Shown piece after piece: positions 53,502-63,408 of a DNA stretch of 64,000 bases. Location of the stretch: the NCBI RefSeq assembly GCF_027941775.1, contig NZ_CP115917.1:2399001-2463000 (forward strand), in the 5' to 3' direction. This DNA comes from Tenacibaculum pacificus. GTDB lineage: Bacteria > Bacteroidota > Bacteroidia > Flavobacteriales > Flavobacteriaceae. A program made the position numbers and the translations under genes. The notes beneath the pieces are model-generated. The model did no database searches, was not told where the DNA came from, and saw only the letters and a list, made by a program, of their open reading frames with translations. Within the stretch, counting starts at the first letter, position 1. Each line of letters opens with the position of its first letter.

Positions 53502-54679
53502 TGTAAAATATCTAAAGGATTATCATCTAAAATTGTTTCTTCAGTTTCATTTTTTGAAGCACTAACACTTAATATCATTCCTAAAGCAAAACAAGTCATC
53601 CAAATAGAAGTACCACCACTACTAATTAAAGGAAGTGTTTGCCCTGTTACCGGTAATATATTTACAGCTACCGCCATATTAATCATCGCTTGAAAAACAA
53701 TAGGAATTCCAACACCTAGTACCATTAATGTTGCAAAAATAGTTGTTGCTTGCTTGGCTGTAATTAAAATTCTTAATAATAATAGTAAATAAATAAACAC
53801 CACTACTACAGCTCCTACAAAACCATACTCTTCAACAATAATAGCATATATAAAATCAGAAGATGATTGTGGTAAAAAATTTTTCTGTACACTTTTACCA
53901 GGTCCTCTTCCTACCATACCTCCTGTTGCAATTGCAATTTTTGCTTTTTCAACCTGATAATTTTCTTTTCCTTCAGATTTAGAAAAACCTTCAATTCTGC
54001 TCTGCCAAGTATTTACACGGTTTGGCATTATATCAGGAAAAGCTTTTGCTACAAGTATAAAAAAAAGTAATGAAAAAAGTCCTATCCCAATAATATAACC
54101 AATCTGTTTTAATGGATATCCACCGATAAATATCAACAATAAAATCATTAGAAAAATAATAGCTGTTGTTGAAAAATTTGCAGGTAACACTAATAATAAT
54201 ACCACTGAAACAGGCAACCATAATTGTAATAAACTATCTTGAAAGTTTATTACTCTATCTTTATTTTTTGCTAAATATCTTGACACATAAATCATCAAAA
54301 CTAATCCTGCTAATGTAGAAGTCTGAAAACCAATACCTACAAAAGGAATACTTATCCATCTACTAGCATTTGCACCACCTATAACTCGTCCTTGTGCCAA
54401 AGTAAACATTAATAACAAAATTACTACAGGCATCATTAAAACAGCACCACCACTAAAGTACCTGTACGGAATTCTATGTACTCCATAAATAACCGCAAAA
54501 CCTGTTATTAATAATACTACGTGTTTCATTAAATGCCCAATAGTTGAGCCATTACCGACTACATAAACCAGATTGGTACTTGCACTATATATAGGCATAA
54601 ATGAAAATATTGCCAATACAGCAACAATAGCCCAAATAGATCTATCTCCTTTTATATGTTTAAATATATCTTTAATCAA
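53498..54679 (-). CDS. ftsW: Division SEDS glycosyltransferase FtsW
   Basis: 393 aa, ~9-10 membrane helices. SEDS motifs are [27 protein letters not shown] and the C-terminal [19 protein letters not shown]. It polymerises septal glycan with FtsI. It is distinguished from RodA by its dcw location. Starts 12 bp after murD. Confidence 0.95.
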   Translation of the reverse strand: MIKDIFKHIKGDRSIWAIVAVLAIFSFMPIYSASTNLVYVVGNGSTIGHLMKHVVLLITGFAVIYGVHRIPYRYFSGGAVLMMPVVILLLMFTLAQGRVIGGANASRWISIPFVGIGFQTSTLAGLVLMIYVSRYLAKNKDRVINFQDSLLQLWLPVSVVLLLVLPANFSTTAIIFLMILLLIFIGGYPLKQIGYIIGIGLFSLLFFILVAKAFPDIMPNRVNTWQSRIEGFSKSEGKENYQVEKAKIAIATGGMVGRGPGKSVQKNFLPQSSSDFIYAIIVEEYGFVGAVVVVFIYLLLLLRILITAKQATTIFATLMVLGVGIPIVFQAMINMAVAVNILPVTGQTLPLISSGGTSIWMTCFALGMILSVSASKNETEETILDDNPLDILH

Positions 54680-54691
54680 TCAATTTTATTT

Positions 54692-56026
54692 TTATAAATT
54701 CTTAATTGCTTCTTTAAACTTAACACCTCTGTCTTGGTAATTCTCAAATAAATCAAAACTAGCACATGCTGGCGATAATAAAACAGCATCGCCTGAACTT
54801 GCCATTTGACTTGCAACTTCTACTGCTTTATCTGCTGTTTTGGTTTCAATAACAACATCGACAAGGTTACCAAATGTTTCTATAATTTTTTGATTATCGA
54901 TACCTAAACAAATAATCACTTTTACTTTTTCTTTTACCAAAGATAATAACTCCGTATAATCATTTCCTTTATCAACACCACCAACAATCCAAATTGTTGG
55001 AGATTTCATAGAATCTAATGCATAAAAAACAGCGTTTACGTTAGTTGCTTTACTATCATTAATAAATTGTACGCCATTTACTTTTTGGACATATTCTAAT
55101 CGATGCTCTACAGCTTCAAAACTTGATAAACTTTTAGCAATTCCATCAGTATTTATTTGTAATAGTTTTGCAGTTATTGCAGCTGTCATTGCATTTTTAA
55201 TATTGTGTTTGCCTTTTAACGCTAAATCATCAATTTTGATTAAAACTTCTTCGGTTTCTAGTTTTATTATTATTTTATCATCCCTTAAAAAAGCACCATA
55301 TTCCAATTCTTTTTCAATTGAAAAAGGGATTTTTTGAGCCTTTGTAGTATTTTTTTTCAGCCAATTTTGTATTTCTATATCATCAGCGTCATAGATTAAA
55401 AAATCTGTTGCTGTTTGATTTTTTGTAATACGAAATTTTGAATTTATATAATTATCAAAATTATAATCATATCTATCTAAATGATCTGGCGATATATTTG
55501 TAACAACAGCAATATGTGGGCTGAAATCAATAATTCCATCTAACTGAAAACTACTTAATTCTAACACATATTCATCATAATTTTGTTCAGCAACTAACTG
55601 AGCAAAACTATCACCGATATTACCACCAATACCAACATTCAATCCTGCTTTTTTAAGTAAATGACCTGTTAGTAATGTAGTCGTTGTTTTTCCATTTGAA
55701 CCTGTAATTCCTACGATTTTAGCATTTGTATATTTTACAGCAAATTCAATTTCTGAAACAACTTTTATTTTTTTTGAAATTAACGCTTGTATTAAAGGTA
55801 CTTTGTCGGGTATTCCAGGGCTTTTCATAACAACATCAGCATTGAATATTTCAGCTTCTGTATGTTTATTTTCTTCGAAAATAATATTATGCTTTAAAAG
55901 AACTTTTTTATATTTTTCAGATATACTTCCTTTATCAGAAACAAAAACATCGAAACCTTTTTGTTTACCTAATAATGCTGTTCCAACACCACTTTCTCCA
56001 CTACCAAGAATAACTAACCTTTTCAT
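54692..56026 (-). CDS. murD: UDP-N-acetylmuramoylalanine-D-glutamate ligase
   Basis: 444 aa. It has an N-terminal GSGESGVGTALLGKQKG, ATP loop GITGSNGKTTTTLL, and C-terminal FINDSKATNVNAV and LLSPACASFD. It adds D-Glu to the muramoyl peptide. It lies 1 bp after mraY, with gene order as usual for the cluster. Confidence 0.97.
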   Translation of the reverse strand: MKRLVILGSGESGVGTALLGKQKGFDVFVSDKGSISEKYKKVLLKHNIIFEENKHTEAEIFNADVVMKSPGIPDKVPLIQALISKKIKVVSEIEFAVKYTNAKIVGITGSNGKTTTTLLTGHLLKKAGLNVGIGGNIGDSFAQLVAEQNYDEYVLELSSFQLDGIIDFSPHIAVVTNISPDHLDRYDYNFDNYINSKFRITKNQTATDFLIYDADDIEIQNWLKKNTTKAQKIPFSIEKELEYGAFLRDDKIIIKLETEEVLIKIDDLALKGKHNIKNAMTAAITAKLLQINTDGIAKSLSSFEAVEHRLEYVQKVNGVQFINDSKATNVNAVFYALDSMKSPTIWIVGGVDKGNDYTELLSLVKEKVKVIICLGIDNQKIIETFGNLVDVVIETKTADKAVEVASQMASSGDAVLLSPACASFDLFENYQDRGVKFKEAIKNL

Positions 56027-56027
56027 A

Positions 56028-57254
56028 TTATCTTAATTTTAAGGTTACAATAGTTAAAACTGCTAATAAAATTCCAACAATCCAAAAACGAGTAACTATT
56101 TTACTTTCGTGATAATTTAATTTTTGATAATGATGATGTAATGGCGCCATTTTAAAAATACGTCGTCCTTCACCAAATTTCTTTTTTGTATATTTAAAAT
56201 AGAATACTTGTAGTATTACTGATAAATTTTCAACTACAAAAATACCTGCTAAAATTGGTAATAATAATTCTTTACGAATTGCAATAGCAATAACAGCTAT
56301 AATTCCACCAATAGTTAAACTACCAGTATCACCCATAAATACTTGTGCAGGATATGTATTATACCAAAGAAAACCAATTAATGCACCCGCAAAAGCGAAT
56401 ATAAAAACGGTCATTTCTCCCGAATTAGGAATGTACATGACATCTAAATAATCAGCAAAAATAATATTTCCTGAAACCCAGGCAAATATTGCCAAAGCCA
56501 TTACCATAATTGCAGAACTTCCGGCAGCAAGTCCATCAATACCATCGGTTAAATTTGCTCCGTTTGAAATACCTGTGACAATAAAAACAACTACAAATAT
56601 GAAAACAATCCAGCCATATTTTTCATATCCATCACCTAAAAAGCTTAAAGCATCAGCATAATCTAATTCATTATGTTTCAAAAAAGGAACGGTTGTTTTT
56701 GTTGATTTATGTGCTTCACCAAATACTTTTACTTTACCGTTTACTTGCTCAATTTGTTGTGTAGCAGGAAGCTGTTCTTTCATGGTTACATCTGGATGAA
56801 AATATAACATCGACCCAACAATAATACCTAAACCTACCTGTCCTAATACTTTAAATTTGCCTTTTAAACCTGCCTTATCTTTTTTAAATACTTTAATATA
56901 ATCATCGGTAAAACCGATAAATCCCATCCAAACGGTGGTTATCAATAAAATAATGATATAAATATTTTCTAATTTCGCCAATAATAATACAGGAAGTAAA
57001 GTGGCTAGGATAATAATAAGCCCTCCCATAGTTGGCGTTCCTGCTTTTTGTACTTGACCAGCTAAACCTAAATCACGAACAGTTTCACCAATTTGTAACT
57101 TTCTTAAAAAGTTAATAATTTGTTTTCCAAATATTGTTGAAATCAACAAAGACATTATAAATGCCATTGCTGAACGAAAAGTAATAAACTGAAAAACACT
57201 TGCTCCAGTTAAATTAAATTCACTTTCTAAATATTGAAATATATAATACAGCAT
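56028..57254 (-). CDS. mraY: Phospho-N-acetylmuramoyl-pentapeptide transferase
   Basis: 408 aa, 10 membrane helices. Visible signatures are [35 protein letters not shown] and the HHHYQ loop. It makes lipid I from UDP-MurNAc-pentapeptide. It is longer than E. coli MraY because of the extended cytoplasmic loop (~145-215) seen in Bacteroidetes. Confidence 0.97.
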   Translation of the reverse strand: MLYYIFQYLESEFNLTGASVFQFITFRSAMAFIMSLLISTIFGKQIINFLRKLQIGETVRDLGLAGQVQKAGTPTMGGLIIILATLLPVLLLAKLENIYIIILLITTVWMGFIGFTDDYIKVFKKDKAGLKGKFKVLGQVGLGIIVGSMLYFHPDVTMKEQLPATQQIEQVNGKVKVFGEAHKSTKTTVPFLKHNELDYADALSFLGDGYEKYGWIVFIFVVVFIVTGISNGANLTDGIDGLAAGSSAIMVMALAIFAWVSGNIIFADYLDVMYIPNSGEMTVFIFAFAGALIGFLWYNTYPAQVFMGDTGSLTIGGIIAVIAIAIRKELLLPILAGIFVVENLSVILQVFYFKYTKKKFGEGRRIFKMAPLHHHYQKLNYHESKIVTRFWIVGILLAVLTIVTLKLR

Positions 57255-57255
57255 A

Positions 57256-58722
57256 CTAAGTATTTTTTAGTTGATTAAAACAATTTTTTACTTCTTCTAA
57301 ATCATCAAAATGATGTTTTACACCATTTATTTCTTGATAATCTTCGTGTCCTTTTCCTGCTATTAATATAATATCTCCTTTAACTGCCAATTTACAAGCT
57401 GTTTTTATTGCCTGTCTTCTATCTAAAATTGAAAGTGTTTTTTTATAATTTTCTGCGGATACACCAGCTTCCATTTCATCAATAATCACCTGAGCATTTT
57501 CAGTTCGAGGATTATCCGAAGTAAATATTGCCTGACTACTTAATTGAGCTGCAATCATTGCCATTTTCGGACGTTTTGTTTTATCTCTATCGCCACCACA
57601 ACCAACAACAGTAAGTACTTTTTCAGTACCTGTACGAATATCATTAATGGTTTGTAACACGTTTTTAAGTGCATCAGGAGTATGTGCATAATCAACAATG
57701 GCTGTTATTCCATCATTTGAAACTACATATTCAAAACGACCATTTACACTTTCTAAATCACTAATAAGTCGTAGTGTTTCTCGTTTTTCAAGACCTAATA
57801 AATCGGCAACGCCAAAAATTGCTAACAAATTAGAAGCATTAAATTCGCCAATTAATTTTGTCCAAACCTCAACATTATTGATATATAATAAACTTCCTGA
57901 AAAACGTTTTTCTAATACTTTTCCTTTAAAATCTCCGAGTGTTTTTAAGGCATAAGTTTTCTTTTTAGCTTTAGAGTTTTGCAACATTATTTGTCCATTC
58001 TTATCATCAATATTTACTAAAGCAAATGCCGATTTTGGCAAGGAATCAAAAAATGATTTTTTCACATCTCTATATTCTGCAAAAGTTTCATGATAATCTA
58101 AATGATCGTGTGATAAATTAGTAAAAACACCACCTACAAAATTTAATCCTTCTGTTCTTTTTTGATGAATTCCATGAGAACTAACCTCCATAAAACAATG
58201 ACTTACTCCTGCATCAATCATTAATGATAAATACTTATTTATAGCTAAAGAATTTGGCGTAGTATGAGTTGCTTTATGTTCTTTATCATCAATCATTATT
58301 TTTACTGTTGATAACAAACCAACTTTAAACCCTGCTTTTTTAAATAACTGATATAATAAAGTAGCAATAGTCGTTTTACCGTTTGTACCTGTAATACCAA
58401 CTAATTGCAGTTTTTTTGATGGGTTTTGATAAAAATTAGCTGCTATAATTGCCAAGGCTATATTAGAATCTGTAACCTCAATATAAGTTATTTCTTCTTT
58501 TTTATCCGTAGGGATATTTTCACAAACTATAACTCTAGCTCCTAAATTTAATGCTTTTTCTATAAATTGATGTCCATCGACTGTTACTCCTTTTTGAGCA
58601 ATAAACACATCATTTTTTTCAACTAACCGACTATTAAACTGAATATTATTTATAATAATATCACTATCTCCGTAAATTTTATTTACAGATACTTTTTCTA
58701 ATATTTCTTTTAATTTTTTCAA
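57256..58722 (-). CDS. murE: UDP-MurNAc-tripeptide synthetase MurE (meso-DAP type)
   Basis: 488 aa. The ATP loop is [14 protein letters not shown], with THTTPN and [14 protein letters not shown]. The TSDNPRTE motif (D-N-P-R) specifies meso-diaminopimelate as the added amino acid. Starts 1 bp after ftsI. Confidence 0.97.
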   Translation of the reverse strand: MKKLKEILEKVSVNKIYGDSDIIINNIQFNSRLVEKNDVFIAQKGVTVDGHQFIEKALNLGARVIVCENIPTDKKEEITYIEVTDSNIALAIIAANFYQNPSKKLQLVGITGTNGKTTIATLLYQLFKKAGFKVGLLSTVKIMIDDKEHKATHTTPNSLAINKYLSLMIDAGVSHCFMEVSSHGIHQKRTEGLNFVGGVFTNLSHDHLDYHETFAEYRDVKKSFFDSLPKSAFALVNIDDKNGQIMLQNSKAKKKTYALKTLGDFKGKVLEKRFSGSLLYINNVEVWTKLIGEFNASNLLAIFGVADLLGLEKRETLRLISDLESVNGRFEYVVSNDGITAIVDYAHTPDALKNVLQTINDIRTGTEKVLTVVGCGGDRDKTKRPKMAMIAAQLSSQAIFTSDNPRTENAQVIIDEMEAGVSAENYKKTLSILDRRQAIKTACKLAVKGDIILIAGKGHEDYQEINGVKHHFDDLEEVKNCFNQLKNT

Positions 58723-60735
58723 TTATAATAACTTTAAATAAACCGTAGCTCCTTTTGATACTTTTATTCCATTACCTATAGATTGTTCTGTTACTTTTCC
58801 CATTCCTGAAAATTCCACTCGTAAACCCATATTTTCTAATAATGCAATCGCATCCATTCCGCTCATACCTACAACACGAGGCATAATTGTTTTATACTTT
58901 ATTAATTTATTATAATAATCTTGATAATCTTTATCAATACTTGCTGATGAAATTTCATCAGAAACTAATTGATTATTTATAGGTGTTGTTGTGTAAATTT
59001 TCTGAGCAATTTCTTTAAAAACTGGCGCAGCAACGATACCTCCATAATACCCTTTTGATTTATTCGGACTATGAACTACTACAATACAGGAGTATTTCGG
59101 TTTATCCGCAGGAAAAAACCCAGTAAATGAAGCTACATATTTTTTCTTCGAGTAATGACCATAAACAGTTTTACCATTACTGTTTTTATATTTCGGAATC
59201 CATTTCTGAGCAGTACCTGTTTTTCCTGCCATAGAAAAATTGGAAGAATATATATTTTCAGCAGTACCTCTTTTCACAGTGTTTTCCATGATTTTTCGCA
59301 CCTGATTGATAGTGTTTTGAGAAGCTATTTTATCTTTTAAAACTTCAGTTTCAAAACTTTTTTCTACATTTCCACCAACTCTTAATTCCTTAACAAAATA
59401 AGGTTTAACTAATTTACCATTATTAGCAACTGCATTATAAAATGTTAATACTTGTAATGCGGTTAAATGAACTCCATATCCCCAAGCCATCCATTCTAAT
59501 GAAATCGGACTCCAAGTATTTTCCGATGGATTAGGAATATACGGCTTTCCTTCTCCTCTTATTTTAACTCCTGTTAACTGATCTAAACCAAAAGATTTAA
59601 TTCGTTTTACAAATCTCTTTGGATTTTTATCATAATTTTTTCGAATGGTTTTTACAATTCCAACATTTGATGAAACTTCAAAAACACGTGCTAATGAAAT
59701 TTTACCATGACCACCACTTTTACTATCCTCGACTTTTCTATTGTTAATAAATATCTTTCCATTTCCACAATTAACAACATCAGAAGTATCTGCAACTCTA
59801 TCTTCTAAAACAGCCATTAAACTAGCCAATTTAAAAGTAGATCCAGGTTCATGACTTTCCCAAACTGCGTAATTTCTTTTCTCGTAATATTTCCCTTCGG
59901 ATGTTCTTCCTAAATTAGAAATCGCTTTTATTTCACCAGTTTCAACTTCCATTACAACAGCACATCCATGGTCTGCTTCAAAATATTCTAATCGATTAAG
60001 TAATGCATGATGCGTTATATCCTGAATATTTACATCAATTGTAGTAATTACATCACTACCATCTATCGGTTCTTTTTCATTAACATCATTAATAGGTCTC
60101 CATTGCCCTTTTGCAATTTTCTGCTTTAAACGCCAGCCGTTTTCACCTTGCATATAATCTGCAAATGCACCTTCAATACCTGCTCCTCCTCTTTTATTAT
60201 CGTAGCCTATTGTTCGCGCAGCAATTTTACCTATCGGATGTACACGAACAGTACTTTGTTCGGCAATAAATCCTCCTCTATAAAGTCCTTCGTTAAAAAT
60301 TGGAAATTTTCTAATTTTCGCACAATCGTTATACCCAACATTTCGAGCAATTAATAAGTAGCGATTTTTTCGTTTTCTGGCACGTCTAATTTTATTTTGA
60401 TAATAACTAGCAGGCTTGCCTAACATTTCAGCTAATGCTTCAGATAATGCTCTAATATTTTTTTCGAATACTTCTGATTTTACCACAACAGCATCCATTC
60501 TTATGGTATACTTAGTTATTGAAGTAGCTAATAAATTTCCATCAGCAGCATATACATTACCTCTGTTTGCAAATATGGTATCGTTTTTTACTGTTTTTTC
60601 TAGAGAAAGTTTACGATACTTATCTCCATCTAAATATTGAAGTTTAAAAACCCTAAAAACAATAAGCAAAAGAAAAAGCGTCATTAAAACTACAACTACA
60701 TAGAGTCTGTTTAATATGCTTTTTTTTATGACCAT
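58723..60735 (-). CDS. ftsI: Septal transpeptidase FtsI (PBP3)
   Basis: 670 aa. A membrane anchor (11-30) is followed by a pedestal with the RTIGYDNKRGGAGIEGAF motif. Catalytic motifs are STFK at Ser299-Lys302, SSN at 355-357 and KTGTA from 505. One C-terminal PASTA domain follows (~612-670, MPRVVGMSGMDAIALLENMG...). It cross-links septal peptidoglycan with FtsW. Confidence 0.96.
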   Translation of the reverse strand: MVIKKSILNRLYVVVVLMTLFLLLIVFRVFKLQYLDGDKYRKLSLEKTVKNDTIFANRGNVYAADGNLLATSITKYTIRMDAVVVKSEVFEKNIRALSEALAEMLGKPASYYQNKIRRARKRKNRYLLIARNVGYNDCAKIRKFPIFNEGLYRGGFIAEQSTVRVHPIGKIAARTIGYDNKRGGAGIEGAFADYMQGENGWRLKQKIAKGQWRPINDVNEKEPIDGSDVITTIDVNIQDITHHALLNRLEYFEADHGCAVVMEVETGEIKAISNLGRTSEGKYYEKRNYAVWESHEPGSTFKLASLMAVLEDRVADTSDVVNCGNGKIFINNRKVEDSKSGGHGKISLARVFEVSSNVGIVKTIRKNYDKNPKRFVKRIKSFGLDQLTGVKIRGEGKPYIPNPSENTWSPISLEWMAWGYGVHLTALQVLTFYNAVANNGKLVKPYFVKELRVGGNVEKSFETEVLKDKIASQNTINQVRKIMENTVKRGTAENIYSSNFSMAGKTGTAQKWIPKYKNSNGKTVYGHYSKKKYVASFTGFFPADKPKYSCIVVVHSPNKSKGYYGGIVAAPVFKEIAQKIYTTTPINNQLVSDEISSASIDKDYQDYYNKLIKYKTIMPRVVGMSGMDAIALLENMGLRVEFSGMGKVTEQSIGNGIKVSKGATVYLKLL

Positions 60736-60742
60736 TTTTTAT

Positions 60743-61072
60743 CTATTCTTTTTTTGTTGTTACTTTTATTTTTTGAGGTGGTTTCTTTGCGGGAAACAAT
60801 CCATTAGCTTTTACTTTATCTCGAATACTACTTTCTAATCTAATTTTAGTCAATTCAGTACTCGTATCAAAATCTTCAGCTCTCAACTCTCTTTTTTTCC
60901 TATTCAGCTTAGCTATTTTCACAACTTTTGCATCTAAACGATGAGAGCTCGATATCATCATTAATAATAAGCTCACCACAAAAATTAAGATACCCCAATT
61001 ATTAAAAGAGTTATCATCTGTTAAAAACCGCCCTCGCAAAACATCATAAATACCTTTCTTTACTTTAGACAT
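60743..61072 (-). CDS. ftsL: FtsL-like division protein
   Basis: 109 aa. A cytoplasmic N-terminus precedes one membrane helix (about 26-46, WGILIFVVSLLLMMISSS) and a coiled-coil (KVVKIAKLNRKKRELRAEDFDTSTELTKIRLES). Position between rsmH and ftsI and the topology identify FtsL, which is poorly conserved in sequence. The start base overlaps the rsmH stop by 1 bp. Confidence 0.88.
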   Translation of the reverse strand: MSKVKKGIYDVLRGRFLTDDNSFNNWGILIFVVSLLLMMISSSHRLDAKVVKIAKLNRKKRELRAEDFDTSTELTKIRLESSIRDKVKANGLFPAKKPPQKIKVTTKKE

Positions 61073-61968
61073 TATTTTAAAGTTGCTATTCGTAGCTTTG
61101 CACTTCGTGCTCTATTATTTAATTTAATTTCTTCCCAACTTGGTATAATTAGCTTACCAACTTTTTTTAATGGAACAGTAAAATTACCATAAAAATCTTT
61201 TTCTGGTTCACCAACAAACAACCCTGTCCTTATAAATCGCTTTACCAATCTATCCTCTAACGAATGGTATGAAATAACGCTTAATCGTCCATTTTCATTT
61301 AATAAACCAGGAATTTGCTCTAAAAACTCTTTTAAAACTTCCAATTCTTGATTTACTTCAATTCGAACAGCTTGAAATATCTGAGCTAATATTTTGTGTT
61401 CTTTAGCTTCTGGAAGAAATTCTTTTAATACCTCTTTCAATTGAAAACTAGTATTAATTTCTTCTTCTTGCCTAGCCTCTACAATCTTTTTAGCTAACAT
61501 TCTTGCGTTTCTTAATTCGCCATATAAAAACAAGATATCAGCTAATCGTTCTTCACTATATTTATTGATAATTTTCTTAGCAGATAAATCAGATTTCTGA
61601 TCCATTCTCATATCTAAATCAGCATCAAAACGAGTAGAAAAACCTCTATCGGCTTCATCAAATTGATGAGAAGAAACTCCTAAATCACCTAAGATACCAT
61701 CTACTTTTCTAATTCCATAGAAACGTAAAAACCTAGAAATAAATCTAAAATTTTCACCTATTAATACAAAACGACTGTCATCAATTACATTTTGTTGTGC
61801 ATCAGGATCTTGATCAAAAGCAAATAGCCTACCATTTTCTCCTAACCTACTTAAAATTTCTTTTGAATGACCACCGCCACCAAAAGTTACATCAATATAT
61901 ACTCCGTCTTCTTTAATATCAAGAGCATCTACACTTTCCTTTAACAATACTGGATTATGATAATTCAT
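61072..61968 (-). CDS. rsmH: 16S rRNA (cytosine1402-N4)-methyltransferase RsmH
   Basis: 298 aa. The SAM motif DVTFGGGGHSKEIL, FDQDPDA, DLGVSSHQFDEADRGFS and VISYHSLEDRLVKRF are all present. It methylates 16S rRNA C1402. It overlaps mraZ by 14 bp. Confidence 0.97.
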   Translation of the reverse strand: MNYHNPVLLKESVDALDIKEDGVYIDVTFGGGGHSKEILSRLGENGRLFAFDQDPDAQQNVIDDSRFVLIGENFRFISRFLRFYGIRKVDGILGDLGVSSHQFDEADRGFSTRFDADLDMRMDQKSDLSAKKIINKYSEERLADILFLYGELRNARMLAKKIVEARQEEEINTSFQLKEVLKEFLPEAKEHKILAQIFQAVRIEVNQELEVLKEFLEQIPGLLNENGRLSVISYHSLEDRLVKRFIRTGLFVGEPEKDFYGNFTVPLKKVGKLIIPSWEEIKLNNRARSAKLRIATLK

Positions 61969-62425
61969 CTACATCTTCTATATTTCCCATTACTTCTTCT
62001 GCTAAATCAGCAAAATCAACAACAGTGTCATCAATTACTTTTTCGTATCTTTCTTTATCCCAAATTTCAATAATATTAACAGCTGAAGAAAGCACTATTT
62101 GCTTACTAATACCTGCAAATAAACATAAGTTTTTTGGAATTAATAACCTACCTGAAACATCTACTTCTAGCATTTTTACACCAGCAGTAAACCTTCTTAT
62201 AAAGTCATCATTTTTTTTTACAAATCTATTTAATTTATGAATTTTACACATCACTAAATTCCACTCTTCCATTGGGTATAACTCCAAGCAAGGCTGAAAA
62301 ACAGACCTTTTAATAACAAACCCATTTAACAACACATCAGATAGTTGTTTCTTGAAAGCTGATGAGAACATAAACCTCCCTTTAGTATCAACTTTACATT
62401 CGTATGTTCCTATTAAATTTATCAA
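61955..62425 (-). CDS. mraZ: MraZ, transcriptional repressor of the division cluster
   Basis: 156 aa. Two SpoVT/AbrB-type swapped-hairpin repeats carry the DxxGR signatures DTKGRF (residues ~13-18) and DVSGRLLIP (~90-98). It forms a ring and represses its own operon in E. coli by binding TGGG direct repeats. Three such repeats lie just upstream (62466-62492). It is the first gene of the dcw cluster. Confidence 0.96.
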   Translation of the reverse strand: MINLIGTYECKVDTKGRFMFSSAFKKQLSDVLLNGFVIKRSVFQPCLELYPMEEWNLVMCKIHKLNRFVKKNDDFIRRFTAGVKMLEVDVSGRLLIPKNLCLFAGISKQIVLSSAVNIIEIWDKERYEKVIDDTVVDFADLAEEVMGNIEDVDELS

Positions 62426-62448
62426 TTTAAAAAGTCAGTAGTTTGCAT

Positions 62449-62456
62449 CAAAAATA
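62449..62456 (-). promoter_or_regulatory. Promoter -7 element (TATTTTTG) of the dcw operon
   Basis: A minus-strand TAnnTTTG lies 24 bp before the mraZ ATG. The region where the -33 box would be is taken up by the MraZ-type repeats. Confidence 0.65.
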
Positions 62457-62465
62457 AAAAAAAAT

Positions 62466-62492
62466 ACCACTTATTCCCACTTTACACCACTT
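62466..62492 (-). promoter_or_regulatory. MraZ-type operator: three AAGTGG repeats at exact 10-bp spacing
   Basis: On the plus strand CCACTT occurs at 62467-62472, 62477-62482 and 62487-62492. On the minus strand these are AAGTGG(T/G) repeats one helical turn apart, upstream of the mraZ -7 box. The layout equals the known MraZ target (TGGG-type direct repeats, 10-bp period). Confidence 0.75.
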
Positions 62493-62594
62493 TGTTAATA
62501 AGTTTTGATTTCACCATTAAAAACTGATTACTAGCTCTTTTAACGACAACTAGAAGCATCAAATAATAAAACTGAAAATTTAACAAAAAAGGAC

Positions 62595-62602
62595 TACATT
62601 TG
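62595..62602 (+). promoter_or_regulatory. Promoter -7 element (TACATTTG) of the hydrolase gene
   Basis: A consensus TAnnTTTG. It covers the upstream TTG start candidate (62600), which argues that translation begins at the ATG at 62627. Confidence 0.55.
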
Positions 62603-62626
62603 TCATTAAGTCAAACTGATAAATTA

Positions 62627-63391
62627 ATGGGTGATTTTTTAAAGAAAGAGGGCAAATTTACATATGCAGAAGCAGGAGAAGGAAAAGCATTAGTCGTATT
62701 ACACGGATTAATGGGTGCTCTAAGTAATTTTGATGAAACATTTAAACATTTTTCTGAAAAAGGGTATAGGGTTTTAATACCTGAACTACCTTTATATACA
62801 CTACCGCTAATAAAAACAAATGTAAAAAACTTAGCAGATTATGTACATGATTTTATTGAATACAAAGGTCTTAAAGACGTTGTTCTTTTAGGAAATTCAT
62901 TAGGTGGACATATTGCTTTATATTACACAAAGCATTACCCTGAAGATGTAGGTGCTATCGTTTTAACAGGTAGTTCTGGTTTGTATGAAAAATCAATGGG
63001 AGATAGTTACCCTAAAAGAGGTAATTATGAATATATTGAAAACAAAGCTAGAGAGGTTTTTTACGACCCTAAAATTGCAACAAAAGAACTTGTAGATGGT
63101 ATTTATGCTATTGTAAGTGATAGAGTTAAAGCTTTAAAAACTTTATCTATTGCTAAAAGTGCTATTCGTCATAATATGGCGAATGACTTACCAAATATGC
63201 ACCAACCAACCTGTCTTATTTGGGGAAAACAAGACGGAGTCACACCACCTGAAGTTGCAGAAGATTTCCATAAAATATTACCAGATTCAGATTTATTTTG
63301 GATTGATAAATGTGGGCATGCAGCAATGATGGAAACTCCTCAAGAATTTAATGAAATTTTAGAAAGCTGGCTTTCTAAAAGAAATTTATAA
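62627..63391 (+). CDS. Alpha/beta-fold hydrolase
   Basis: 254 aa from the ATG at 62627. The HGLMGALSNFDET oxyanion segment, nucleophile elbow GNSLGGH (Ser91), acid in WGKQDGVTPPE and CGHAAMMETP (His231) form a complete Ser-Asp-His triad. It is cytosolic. Family members include esterases, meta-cleavage hydrolases and haloperoxidase-like enzymes; the substrate cannot be told. It is divergent from mraZ and 17 bp upstream of engB, likely one unit. Confidence 0.9.
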   Translation: MGDFLKKEGKFTYAEAGEGKALVVLHGLMGALSNFDETFKHFSEKGYRVLIPELPLYTLPLIKTNVKNLADYVHDFIEYKGLKDVVLLGNSLGGHIALYYTKHYPEDVGAIVLTGSSGLYEKSMGDSYPKRGNYEYIENKAREVFYDPKIATKELVDGIYAIVSDRVKALKTLSIAKSAIRHNMANDLPNMHQPTCLIWGKQDGVTPPEVAEDFHKILPDSDLFWIDKCGHAAMMETPQEFNEILESWLSKRNL

Positions 63392-63408
63392 TAGCATAAC
63401 TTATATTT

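Noticed and set aside
54033..54221. 62-codon frame inside ftsW
   Set aside because: Lies within a certain gene; no independent support.
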